From assembly GCA_037952775.1 (NCBI GenBank), contig JBANAY010000003.1, positions 8,990,001 through 9,054,000 of the forward strand: a DNA stretch of 64,000 bases, written 5' to 3'. The stretch comes from Clonostachys chloroleuca. Lineage: Eukaryota > Ascomycota > Sordariomycetes > Hypocreales > Bionectriaceae. Under the pieces are notes generated by a model. The model did no database searches, was not told the origin of the DNA, and saw nothing but the letters and a program-made list of their open reading frames with translations. Every line of letters begins with the position of its first letter. Positions within the stretch are counted from its first letter, which is position 1. Below are positions 12,912 to 23,890 of the stretch, piece after piece. Position numbers and translations under genes: made by a program.

Positions 12912-14363
12912 TCAAGCCTGTTTAGCGCTAAGGACCACGGGCTGGCCGTTGTTCACATTGACGCAGACCCTACCATTACCATCCGAAGTGTAGGACCCGC
13001 TGCCAAAAACATCGTTCCACGATCCATTCGCACGGCCAGTGCTGAAGCAATACTGGCCGTTGAGGCTGGAGCCGCGGTTGGAAGTGAAGACGACGAGATC
13101 GCCGCCCGCTCGGCTCCAGGCATATATTCCGTCTTCGGTGTTGAGGTGGACGTGGTCGTTGTTGGGGAGGCCGCCGTGTGCTGATCGCGCAGCGGAGAGG
13201 CGCGAGATGGCGCCGTACAGGTCCGCGTTGGCGTTGAAGCCGCTGCGCCAAAGATCCTCCCGGTTCTGGGGATCAGCACCACCACCGTAGCCTTGCTCGC
13301 TGCCATAGTATACAATGGGGATGCCACGGGCGAGGATGACGAAGGCCAATGCGTTCTTGAACAGGGTGACGTCGTTCTTCTTGTTGAGCCATCGAGGGTT
13401 GTCATGGTTGTCAAGGAAGGTTCCGAGGGTTGTCGGATCGGAGAACTTGGAACTAACCGTGTCGATCATGTTGGCAAGATCCTTCGAGGATCCCTCCTGC
13501 TGGTAGAACCGGTTCATGGGGTAGTAGACGGCATAGTTCAGGAGACCTCCCATGAGGTTGTCATATCCGGCCAGGTAGTCGGGGTCGCCATTGAAGACCT
13601 CGCCAATGGTGTATACCCCAGAAGACCAGGCAAAATCGGGCCAGAAACTCTTCGACACATGCTTGACAGTATCGATGCGGACGCCGTCGAAGTTGTACTC
13701 CTTGACAAGCCATTTCACCCAATCGTTCAAGGCCGCTCTCACCGAGTTATCCTCTGTGTTGATATCCGGAAGACCGGAAATCCTGCACTGCTCAATGCTG
13801 TTCTGGTCGTTGTAGTTGATATCACACGAGGCGTGGTAGGCGCTCGCCTGGTTGAGCGGCGCAGGTTTGTATGTGCTGATGTCGCCACTGCCCATATGAT
13901 TGGCAACAACGTCAACCATCATGTAGATGCCCTTGCTATGAGCTGCGTTGACCAAGTTCTTCAAGTCATCCGCAGTTCCGTACTTGGAGTTGACGGAGTA
14001 CAGGTCCTTAGCCCAGTATCCGTGGTAGCCACCATCAGTGTCTGGCAATCGAGTTAGCATGCTCAGATAATCTTGGCTGAGTTGACGATTGGTTCACTCA
14101 CTCTCCACGACGGGTGTTATCCAGATGGCATCAAAGCCCATGCCCTTGATGTAGTCAAGCTTGGACTGGAGGCCCTGGAACGTGCCACCACAGTAGTTCC
14201 CAAGATTGCCACAGGAACTGCCGCCAGTGTCCGAGCTGCTTCTGGCGATGCGGTCTGTCAAGGCAAAATAGATGTTGCGAGACTTCCATGACTGGGTGTC
14301 GGCCGCATGGGCGCCGTAGCCCAAACAGAGGGCCGAAGCGAGCAGTGATGAGATGAACTTCAT
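12912..14363 (-). CDS. Secreted alpha-amylase (GH13, Taka-amylase type)
   Basis: Two exons (14363..14102, 14041..12912) give 463 residues. A signal peptide ending in GAHAA precedes a GH13 catalytic domain with NIYFALTDRIA at the start, YHGYWAKDLY, the conserved DVVANHMG region, GVRIDTVKHV (nucleophile Asp), YTIGEVFNGD (acid/base Glu) and FLDNHDNPRW (transition-state Asp). All three catalytic acids are present, so it should cleave internal alpha-1,4 bonds in starch or glycogen outside the cell. Length and C-terminus fit a one-module enzyme with no CBM20 starch-binding domain. ATG 14363 is chosen because it begins the signal peptide; the GTG six bases upstream is not a usual start. The upstream palindrome at 14456..14474 may be a regulator site. 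Confidence 0.95.
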
Positions 14364-15368
14364 TGTCACGTTGTCAAGTATATCGTGGATGGTTGGTTCG
14401 ATGGTTCTTGATGCCGGCGAAGAGAAGGCGAAAGGGCGTCTTATTAACTTGTAAACGCGGAGTTGAACTCCGCGAGATGTGGTGAGCGAATGTGATGGGT
14501 TTGCGTGTGACCCAGACCGCCAACCACGAGCAACTCACTCACGAGACTCGATTGACCAAAAAGTGAAGGGAGGATAAAGTGATATCGGTCCGAGAGGAAG
14601 CCCGCTGGTAATTATCCAGAAAGCCACCTACCAGGAATCATACAAGAGGCTCGAGGTCTGTAGCTCATTGGGCCAGCCCGGGGCGGTAGATGACATGCCG
14701 GCCCGGCTCGGTCAATATATAGCAACGATGGGCGGTAGTGCATGCGTGATGAGGGCAGAATGTGTGGATGTGCCGAGAGCTGCTCCTCCACAGGGTTGAA
14801 ACAGGCCTAATTAAAGCCAGTGTCCTGCCTCTTTGGGCCTCTGCAGGTTTCACCCACGGCTGCAAATGGATACTCAGTGCCCCGGCCGTCAGCAATTCCA
14901 AACACGTTCACGCCTTACCCAGTGCCTTGTGGTGCAAGATCGCCGCCACACCTAATTTATGTGCCTGGGAGCCATGTGCGTCATACGCAATCCTACGGTA
15001 TCCTCATCCTGATGGCAGAGCCCCATCGCCATGGTCCGTGGTGGGTATAGGGGCATTGGCTTGTGTGTTATCGTCACCCAGCTTCCTGGTATAGACATCT
15101 AAACGTTGGAATCCTGGTTTCTGGGCCCGGGAGGCCTGCTTATCCGCACGACGTGGCTAAATGGAGAGATATAACTGGGAGCGAAACCAGGTGAAGCTAT
15201 TCTTTGTTTGCATTAACCGTGTCAGCAGAGCCACTATCAATCAATCACCCTATAGCTACTAAACCCGCTTCTTCATCCTTCATCTCTCGTCGTTCGATCT
15301 AAAGCAAGCACCTCCTTTCCATAACCCTCGGAAATAAAGGATAGCCCTGAGTTTTCTTGGTTTGTTAA
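14364..15368. other. Amylase promoter and upstream intergenic region
   Basis: About 1 kb upstream of the amylase, up to the 3' end of the SNF2-like gene. Read towards the amylase it holds a 19-base perfect palindrome, then an A/T-rich TTAATAAG near 14441..14450 that could serve as a TATA-like element. I see no gene. Confidence 0.6.
14456..14474. promoter_or_regulatory. Perfect 19-bp palindrome with inverted CGG triplets upstream of the amylase
   Basis: CGCGGAGTTGAACTCCGCG has two 9-base arms around one G. It places CGG and CCG nine bases apart, the inverted arrangement bound by many Zn2Cys6 dimers. It lies about 93 bases upstream of the amylase ATG and just upstream of a TATA-like TTAATAAG, a sensible place for an activator site. 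Known AmyR sites are of the CGG-N8-CGG direct type, so this would be a different arrangement. Function is inferred. Confidence 0.45.
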
Positions 15369-18300
15369 TCAGGACTGTGTGAGCTCATCCTCGTCCTCAT
15401 CCTCGTCGAGCGGAATAACCAGCGGATTAACCAGCGGTGCCTCCTCGGAGTCTTGTCCCAATGCCACCTCCTCACTCTCCACCCCCTCATCCACCAACCC
15501 ATGCTCGCTCAGCATTACAGACCGTCCGTTGTTACGCTCTCTGACGAGCGCATGCGCGTGGTGCGTTGACTTGATGTGCCAATGGTGAACCGTCAACCGC
15601 TGCCCGGGCCGATTCACACGTCCGATGAGCTGCTCACGCTCTCGGTTCGAGAATATCTCGCCGAACTGCACCACGTATGAGCAAAACACAATGTCAACCC
15701 CAACTCCAATTAGCCGTGGTGTTGTCACCAAAATGTATGTCCGGTCCGACTCGGCTGCTTCCTTTTCGATGCTCCGCAGAAGGGTGTCGCGCCCGGCCGG
15801 TTTGGGAGTCACTGACTGGAAGATGCGCTTTGCTCGCGTGATGTTCTTCAGCTCCGGGTCCTCCTCGATGAACCGCACAATGAGACCGACGAGCACAGGC
15901 GTCTGGGCGACAAGCAGGATATGGCATGGGCCCTCGCTGTTTGGTGTGGAATCGCCCTTGGCATGACCTTGGTCCTTGCCTCCTCTATGTGCTGTCTTGA
16001 TGATCTCGGTCAATTTCTCGGCCCATTCGTGTCCTCGATGGAAGTGAAGAGTCTTTCTCAACATGCCAGCTTCTCCCAGCCGAAAATCTTCGTCCACCCG
16101 CCTCACTGACGTCGGGAGCAAATGGCCATTCGCTCTCTCGAGGATTGCTGCGAGCCCAGGGGCTATGCTTGCGCTGAAGAACTGGGTAAATATCTTGATC
16201 CCCGTCACTTCCTCGAGGTGGAGGTCTCGCCGTTTCTCCGCACGTAATACTGTGAGCTGTTTTCTGCAACGGGCACCCAGTCTCTCCACAGCCTTCGCTA
16301 GGCCTTGAGGGACAGACACCTCGACGACGTGGTGTTTAATTCCGGGGCGTATATCATGCAGGCAGGTATCCAGGTAAGGGCTGCCCCAGTCTCTAGCAAC
16401 CGTAAAAGGCCGGACAAACTTGGCAAAGTCTTGAGCGAATCGGGTCGTAGTATCATCACCGCTGGTCAGCTGTTTCTTCGTGCCGGATGATTTCTTGGGC
16501 TGTAACCTCCGAAACCGGGTAGCAAAGTTGGGCAACTCATGAAGAATCCTTTTTTTCACGTCTCGGTTTCCGATCAGCAATCTAAGGCACGAATGTATAT
16601 CATTAGGGGAGTGCGAGAACGGCGTTGCTGTCATAAAGTACCATTTCGGTTGTTTGCGGGGGCTGATTCCTGACAAGCGCTTGATATCCTCGAAGCTGTT
16701 GAATAGTTGTGTATCCCTGCTCGTGACTGAGTGACTCTCGTCGAAAAAGAACAGATTGACTGAGATGGCAAAGGGAATAATGACACTAATACTTGAGTCT
16801 GGATGCTCTTTGCCCTTCACAGCAACATTGGTTTTCTGCTGGTTGGGAAGAGTGGTCTGCACACCGAAAACACGCGCCAGAGCAGATGTCTGACGGCCGA
16901 GTGCTGTGAAGGATAGGAGGATCAGATACCGGAACTGCGCTTTACCTATCCGAGGCGCTTTGAAATAGAGACTGCCTGCATTTCCATAGGTGGCACACGC
17001 CTCTTGATACGTGACTGGCTTTGAATCGCTCTTCTTGGCTTCTCCCCGAGAGTTTTTGGCGATTCGCTTCTGAGAGGATGAAACCTTGGGTGAAGCAACC
17101 AGATCTGTTCTTTGAACCACTTTCTCTTTGCCTTCTAAAGGGATCGGGCTGATCTGGCCTGTTTCTCGATAGTAGAGCGGTTCTACCAACTCCTCATCAA
17201 CCGCCGATCCGCGAGCACGAAATGTGCGTTTGAAATACACACTGACTCGCCTGGCCCAGGCATCCAGATTGCTGGCTGGGACGGCAAAAACCGAAGGTCC
17301 ATAGACGAGGTGCTGGACATAGTCATGTGTGGTGCCTTCTGGAATACAGACGCACTGGATGCCATACATGTTTCCCGAGGGGCACTTTAGACCCCTACGC
17401 TTTTCGTCCCTCGGCAAATGCTTCTCGGGATACTGGCGTGCATGTCGGAGATTCAGTAAAGCAAGCGACGTGACAGCAAAAAGACCCAGTGCACATATCG
17501 ACTTGCCAAGCCCTACATTGTCCGCTAGAAGGAGTCCATTCAACTCTTCAGCCACACGATGGGCCTTCATGGCTCGGACGATGAAAGCCATTTGGTGAAT
17601 TCGAAGGCTCTGGTTAGTGCCCAAGAGTAGCTTCCCTTCATCGCGCTTCTCGATGGGATGGTCCAAGACGGTGCATACTTCGGCCCACCTTTTCTGAGTT
17701 AAGAATGGTTGCTTGAACAAGAGTTGTTGTGCAGGTGCTATACGCTCGTCCCCGAGGCATTCTTCTTCCATATCGTCGTCAAATTCCTCATCACATGAGC
17801 TCTCCTCCTCGTTACTTGAGAGGTCAATATCCATTTCAAGTACGCCATTGGACTCTTCCTCGCGGGATGGTGTCGTGGCCGTAGTTGTCGATGTCTGTAC
17901 CTGACCTTCAACTATGGCTGGGGTCAAGTTTGAAGAAGGTGCTTCAGTGTCGCCCTCCTCAATTGAAGTAGTGGGTGAAGCGCTCAGCACGTCTCCTTCT
18001 GGGTATTGTACATGGTCATTTCTTTCGTCGATGAGAAAATTATCCTCTCCATGACCCGCGCCGACTTGTTCAATGTCTTCCTGTGCCTTGTCTATCAGAG
18101 ACCCGTTGGTGATGAGATTGAGGCTGTCATCCTTGCTTGGATTGGAGTTGGACTCGGCTTCGTCTTCTTCGTCTTCCCCACTCCCGTCGTCCGACGCGCT
18201 TTCGTTCTCAGAATCCAATGACTCAGGGAACTCAGAATCGTTTCCACCAAATCCCGACTCTTCGTCACTAAAAATGTCCTTTTGGGATGAGATGGACTTG

Positions 18301-18957
18301 TTGTCAGAGTCAGATCCTTCTCCTAACAACGTAGTTACCTTGCCACTAGAAGAGGCTCCCGTTTCGCCTTCTTCAACGGTGAGCTGTTTACGTTGCTGGC
18401 TGAAGTGTGATCCACCCGTCATAAGTGGACTATTCTTCAAGAACCGAGCAGGAAGTGGTGCAATAGTGACGACTGGGTTACGGGGACATGATCGGGGGTC
18501 TGCCTGCTCAAGTAAATGATTCACGCCGATAAGAGCACTCTGCCATGTGGATTCCTCCTCAAAGGTGAAGTGACTGTCATCTAGACTGAGAACCCATTGG
18601 TTCACGTTCAGGTCCGCAACCCACTGGGCAGCCCAGCTTTGGAAGCGATCGAAAGAAAAAGCGTAATGTTTGGCGCGATGGCCCGGTTCCGGTTTGTTCT
18701 GCTGGTCGAGAAAGGCCGAAAGAGCACCTCTACGCTGACATGGTCGGACACGAAATTCGCTATGAACTTCAAATAGGACATCTGTTAACTCCGGTGGTGA
18801 AAAGCGAAGGCGTCTTGGTGCGGGTTCTTCAATATCGAGGCAGTCACTTTCACTGTGTCGGCTGTTAGTAGGTGTTCTTCAAGCGCTGAACTAACTACGT
18901 CATATGGACCCAATACGGTTCTCACCTTCGTCGACGGGAGTACGGCCACGGAGGCAT
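15369..18957 (-). CDS. SNF2-family ATPase/helicase-like protein
   Basis: A 32-nt first exon (18957..18926) and one long exon (18852..15369) join in phase to 1,171 residues beginning MPPWPYSRRRSESD. The intron has a CTACTAAC-type branch site. Residues up to about 330 are acidic and Ser-rich low complexity. The ATPase core follows: motif I LLADNVGLGKS, motif II FFFDESHS (DESH box), motif III FMTATPFSHSP, and late motifs TTPRLIGVGVDIV and QLIGRVNRPGQR. The C-terminus is acidic (DEDEDEDEL). These motifs make it an SF2 SNF2-like DNA-dependent ATPase. The core carries DNVGLGKS and DESH where classical remodelers have DEMGLGKT and DEAH, so it is a divergent member. No chromodomain, bromodomain or RING finger is visible. 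Its target and partner are unknown. Confidence 0.85.
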
Positions 18958-19597
18958 TCTGACTGATCCTCCGGGTGTTCATCAAAGAACCAAAACGAAG
19001 ATAGACCCTCCTCGATATTGTTAAGTAGTATGGGCGAAGTGGCGTGTACGAGTTGAAGGGTGGAAGATACAGCCAGTAATTCAACACGGCACCTGGTGAG
19101 AAGGTTACGAGGTCAGATTATCGAACAAATCCTTCCTGCGGCGATGGTGATGAAATCAGGGAGAATATCGTTTACTTACCTGTTGAGAAGATTGTGTTAG
19201 TTTGTTTGGTATCGAATGTGTAACACAAACTTTCGTGAGCATTCTGTTGGGCAAAACTTGGAGCACGGCAGTACAAGATGATAAATAAAAGAAGTTATAC
19301 CGCTGTTGAAGCTCGATAAAGCCTTTCTCTCAGAACGCGTGAAGGTGAAGGTGGCAGGTAACCGAGGTGAGAGCGGAGTCAGAGGCGTTTCACTTCACTG
19401 TGAGCTGTGTTTCAGAAACTCTCCCGTTACTATCTCGGCTAAGATTTCAAGTTGAATCGCTCGCTACGATATGAATTGAAACAACATCAATATTTTGTCA
19501 CTACCTATCCATCCGGGTATCTAGCTGGAAGGGCCGCACAGATGAACGGACAGATATCTCATTCCACTCATGATGGAATATGTATGCGATAACACTG
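18958..19597. other. Upstream region of the SNF2-like gene
   Basis: The stretch holds the promoter and leader of the SNF2-like gene and the 3' end of the small membrane protein. A second open frame at 18958..19087 on the minus strand is in a different phase and is probably untranslated leader. I see nothing else. Confidence 0.55.
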
Positions 19598-20137
19598 CTA
19601 AATTCCTCTTTTCATTGCCTGCAGAAGAAACTGCACCAATATTGCCACAAGCACCACCATCAGGATCACCAAGATCCCACCTGCAATGAGCCTCCGTCGT
19701 GGTCCCATGGAATTCACTGAACCATCTCCACAGTTGTTGGGTAAATCCTCAAAGTCTCCATGGGAGAATATAGATTCTATGTCATAACCCTCGAAAGAAA
19801 TTGCCGAGGATGTGTCTGTTTCTTGGGAAGCGTCTGTTTCTGAGGATGTGTCTGTTTCCGAGGATGAATCGTCGGAGGCAGACTTTGTGCCGCCATCATG
19901 TTGTCTGTCTGGGCTATGCATATGTCATGAATTAGCTTGTTGCAATGCCTCCATCGGTGAACTCCACGTACCATAAAGTTCTCGATTTCGCCCGATTTTT
20001 TGGTGGAGAAGCATACCCGATTGCTTTCCAGAGAGGCCTGCGAGGGAACGAATGAGAACGCTGTTCTGGCGGTACGGGGTGTATCTGTTAACTCACGTAT
20101 CTGAATCCGAATCTTGGCCGGAGGGTGAATCGGGCAT
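19598..20137 (-). CDS. Small acidic tail-anchored membrane protein, unknown family
   Basis: Three exons (20137..20097, 20037..19972, 19913..19598) join in phase to 140 residues. I do not recognise the family. The N-terminal 100 residues are hydrophilic and acidic, with a short Ser/Glu/Thr/Asp repeat (SSETDTSSETDASQETDTSS). A basic patch PRRR then precedes one strongly hydrophobic segment of about 22 residues (LIAGGILVILMVVLVAILVQFLL) very near the end (AMKRGI). This is the layout of a tail-anchored protein with its acidic part in the cytosol. It lies just upstream of the SNF2-like gene on the same strand. The in-phase splicing across two introns supports a real gene, though no homolog is known to me. 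Confidence 0.6.
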
Positions 20138-20607
20138 TTTTATTTCTCCTTCCACAGTCTTCTGGTTAGATTGCCCTGTCTCAATCTTGAGGCGTTGTTT
20201 AAGTCAAATATCACTGGATATTAAGAATGGGGGAGGGGCCAAGGGGTCTGATGAGGCGGCATTCAAAAGGTGAAATTGTGGTGATTGTAGGTTGAAGCCG
20301 TGTGATAGAAAGTGTAGATGAGCCAGAAAGTATCCATGATGTACCCTAACAGCTAGAAATGCACGAGGTTAGGTACATGTACTTGAGATGTGAGAGCATT
20401 CTGAGAGAGCTCAGCTACCAGTCCAAGTTTGCACTTGTGCCACATGTGCACAAAGTTTTTATCCAACGCCACGTCAATATGAGAATATACAATAAGTATC
20501 CATACTATTTGTATGCTCTCGTTCAATGAAACCAGCATCCCCCCATTCAACAACCGTTAGATTCCAGATATACATCCTTCTCAACAAACTTCCATGCAAC
20601 CAGGTAC
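20138..20607. other. Intergenic region between small membrane protein and second protease
   Basis: Promoter of the small membrane protein and 3' end of the protease. An A/T-rich 3' stretch is present. I see no gene. Confidence 0.55.
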
Positions 20608-22000
20608 CTAACCGCTGGGGTTTCCGTTAAACGCAAGCCTGTTAGCTGTATCGCTGGGTATGTTGGCGAGGATCCCGACAGTGGCAAGATTCTTGATGCG
20701 AGTGCAAAGAGCATCGGAACCGGGAAACCCCTCCAAGCCAGCAAGGTAAGCAGCTAGGCCGGCAACGTGAGGAGAAGCCATCGATGTGCCAGAATTAAAC
20801 CCCTATGAAATAATGGAACCCAGTTAGGTATATGCGTAAATGATGATTCCGGTACACCGCGAGCTTCTTGTGGGTTTGGTGTAACTTACACTGCTATTGC
20901 CGGGGAGGGTAGACAAAACATCGCTGCCAGGGGCGAACAAATCAACAACCTCGCCGTAGTTGGAATAGTAAGCCCGGGCGTCGTTCGAGTCAGTGGCACC
21001 TATCGTGCAGACCAGAGGCTCCGAGGCTGGCGAGTAACTCGCGGCATTCATATTGCTGTTTCCGGCTGCAACAGCCAGGAAGACACCACTATTGACAAGC
21101 GCAGCTGAAGCCTCGTTGAGGGCCTCTGATCTGCCTCCTCCGAGAGACATGTTGGCCATGGCCCCCTTAGGGCAGTAACGAGACTGCGCGTCTCTCGCCA
21201 CAAAGTCCAGGCCGCTGATGATGCCCGCATATGTGCCATTGCCCCTGTTATTGAGAACTTTGACGCCGAACAGCTTGGTCTTCTTGGCAACACCGAACGT
21301 CTCACTGCCTACGGTTCCTGCAACGTGAGTCCCGTGGCCATGGACGTCGATGTCGCCTCCTCCTGCATAGTTGACAAGGAATTTGGCGCGACCACCAAAT
21401 TCCTGCAAGGTCAGATGATGAATGCTGGACAACTCGGGTGTATGCCGTATATCGGCCTTCGGGAACACTTACAGTGTGGCTGACGTCGATTCCTGTATCC
21501 AAGATGTAGACACAAGTGCCCTCGCCGGCACTGTCATCGTATGTATATGCGGTGCTACCACCATTGACACTGGAGAGTCGTCCTAGGCCCCATGGAGCGC
21601 CGGGCTGAGTGGTGAAGGCGTCAAGAGTGACTACAGCGTCTTGTTCAATGTATTCAACCTACAAAACTTAAGTCCAGCCCCAAACCTAGTCAAAATACGG
21701 GGTATGCGAGCTGTTTACATACATCAGGATGCTCACGGAGGGTTTCCAGAGTAGCTTGGTCAATTGTTCCGGAGAACCCCCGAAAACGCTATGAAATACG
21801 TGCTCGGGGGGCTCGGAGAGGACGCTGGCGATGCTGTTGGCAGACGCGAGATCACCAGTCTCCTTGAACTTGACAATGTACTTGCCAGCAATGAGACTGG
21901 TCTCAAGACCTTGCGGGATGAGAAGTGGTGCACGATCAGAGCGCTCAGATGGTTCGGCCACCACTGCCGTGAGGGTTGAGAAGAGGATAGACAAACGCAT
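20608..22000 (-). pseudogene. Subtilisin-like serine protease (S8, proteinase K type) with a one-base frameshift
   Basis: Four exons (22000..21723, 21658..21473, 21402..20890, 20802..20608) encode signal peptide, I9 propeptide (KYIVKFKETG) and an S8 domain. All active-site residues look normal: Asp in YILDTGID, His in HGHGTHVAG, oxyanion Asn in VAAGNSN and Ser in SGTSMASPHVAG. Exon 1 measures 278 nt, one less than the 279 nt of the related protease at 1279..2683. The frame breaks near 21775..21783, next to runs of four T and five G, between the propeptide stretches HVFHS and RGFSGT. The total of 1,172 nt is one short of a multiple of three. An 11-nt intron would be needed to rescue it, which is too small. 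It is a recent pseudogene or a base-calling error. Apart from this break nothing is decayed, so an error in the assembly is quite possible. Confidence 0.75.
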
Positions 22001-23890
22001 GGTGAGAAGATCAAGAGTTGGGAAGCCTAGAGGTAGTTCTTCTTATTGCTGTGAGGGTGTCAGTCTGTTCTTATTTGCTTGAAGACTGAGTAGGGAAGGA
22101 ACTCAAGCAAGTTTAAGGCGGAACCGGCACTATTTATGATGGACTGATGGGATGGATGACAAACAAGATAAATCAACTACAAGATTACTCCCATGAGACG
22201 TCTTGTCCGTTTCCCTTCCTGCATCTTCGACTTTCGATCTATCATCATCACAGGATCCTCGGCATGAAAGATTGGATGCTTATTGGTGCCTCAAACTTCG
22301 ATATATCCCGCCACAAGGATATAGCACCCACGGGAGAATCCTATCTCAAGGATCCTCTCAAAGAGGGTTGCATGTAAGTCGGTAGGACAGGGGTGACATA
22401 CATATGTCTCCGAGTTTTTAAAATTACGTGGTGAATAAATGCCGGCGCCAAGGCTGAACATTCTCGACTTGCATCTGGACGTGAACCTGATGAATAGGCA
22501 AGCCCTCGCTCAGCTATGCAGTGTCTTTTCCGTCTTTGAATATGCCCATTCGGGCCACCTCAAATGAGCAACGACGAGCTGAACCTGCGAGAGGCCAAAA
22601 CTTCAGAGCAACAGGGGTGCCATCCAAGCAATATATCTATCCACAACAGGTGTTTTGAACTATTTGGCTGATAAGGAGGCTTTCGATCGAAGAATACGCG
22701 TGACGCAGGTACCCGCAGGTTGGCTTGTAAGCCGACCTCCATGATCACGGCCTGCCCGTGAGATGAGAAAATCAAGTTCAGGGGCTATTCCAAATGATAT
22801 GGGGATAGGCCAACTCGGCGAATAGATTCCTTTGTGATAATCCGGCCAATTGTGACTGAAGCTATCTGCGCCTCAACTGAAACGGTGTCCTAATAGGTGT
22901 AACAGTGGCGTCAGACCGGGCTGTATCTCGGAAGGGTTGTTGGACAGGCCGCCAAGAAAATTGCATAGTAATTAGCCGAAATCATTGACCTTCGTGTTCA
23001 CATGCAGTGAGGCTTTGCTTGCTTTCAGCAGGGCGTATTGCAGTGAGCGAGGGGAGCCGGCACACCAACATTCATGCACGATGTACGCAGCTGGTCAGCA
23101 ACAAAATTAAATCGGAGTGTTTTCTGTGAATTCTGCCTTGACAGTTCCCCTGCATATTTACCTGCGCCAATATTGTGGACTCTCCTTGGACCACTTTGTT
23201 AGGTAGGGAGCAAGTTTGAGGAGTTGCTCTCTTCTAAAGGTCATTGAAGTGAGTCCCAGGATGTGAAAATCTTGGATATGCCAAGAAATGGCTTGCCTAT
23301 GTCAATCTTACAAGTGCGTACCAGCCACTACGGCCGTGACACAGGTTTTCTCGTATTAATTGATGTGACAGTAGATTTAGTCAGTCCTACTCAGACTTTG
23401 GCTGATGGTAGACTTAAGCTTCTCCGGTATAACGAGCTCCGCTGAATAAAACCAAAATGCCGTAGACAGACATCAGCTCTTGTTAGAGAAAGGCTCTGAA
23501 GCTGCGGAACAGCGAGATACCCATGTGTTAGGTTCGACTGACATTCCATTCGATCTTCGAGGTTGGGACCAGATTTCTACCGCCCTCGACTCTCAAACTC
23601 TTGCTATGATCCTTCGGTATGCTGACTGCATGCCAATACCGTTGATGTAGACTGGTGGCCCAGGCCTAGGGAGTGCTGTAGGCATGGACACTTGAAATAC
23701 TCCGTCTCTCATTCTTGACTGCCTAATATTTCTATCTGCATGACTACTACAATGTAACATGTCCCATGTCAAATCTCCGGTGCTAAATATGCTCCCATCC
23801 TAGTTTCAGGTCTTAGTCAATATTCCGATGAGGCGGAGGAGTAAATGGACAGCATGTTTACTCACCCAACAATGGTATAGCAACCGCACA
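22001..23890. other. 1.9-kb intergenic region
   Basis: The right half leads to the 3' end of the Ca2+/H+ exchanger; the left half holds the protease promoter. I see no supportable gene on either strand, only scattered frames under 80 codons. Confidence 0.5.

Noticed and set aside
13293..14057. 254-codon plus-strand frame opposite the amylase
   Set aside because: It is the exact antisense of conserved amylase codons and shows no motif; a shadow.
21775..21795. An 11-nt GT..AG intron (GTATTTCATAG on the minus strand) that might restore the second protease frame
   Set aside because: Far below the minimum length for a spliceosomal intron and inside a conserved propeptide stretch.
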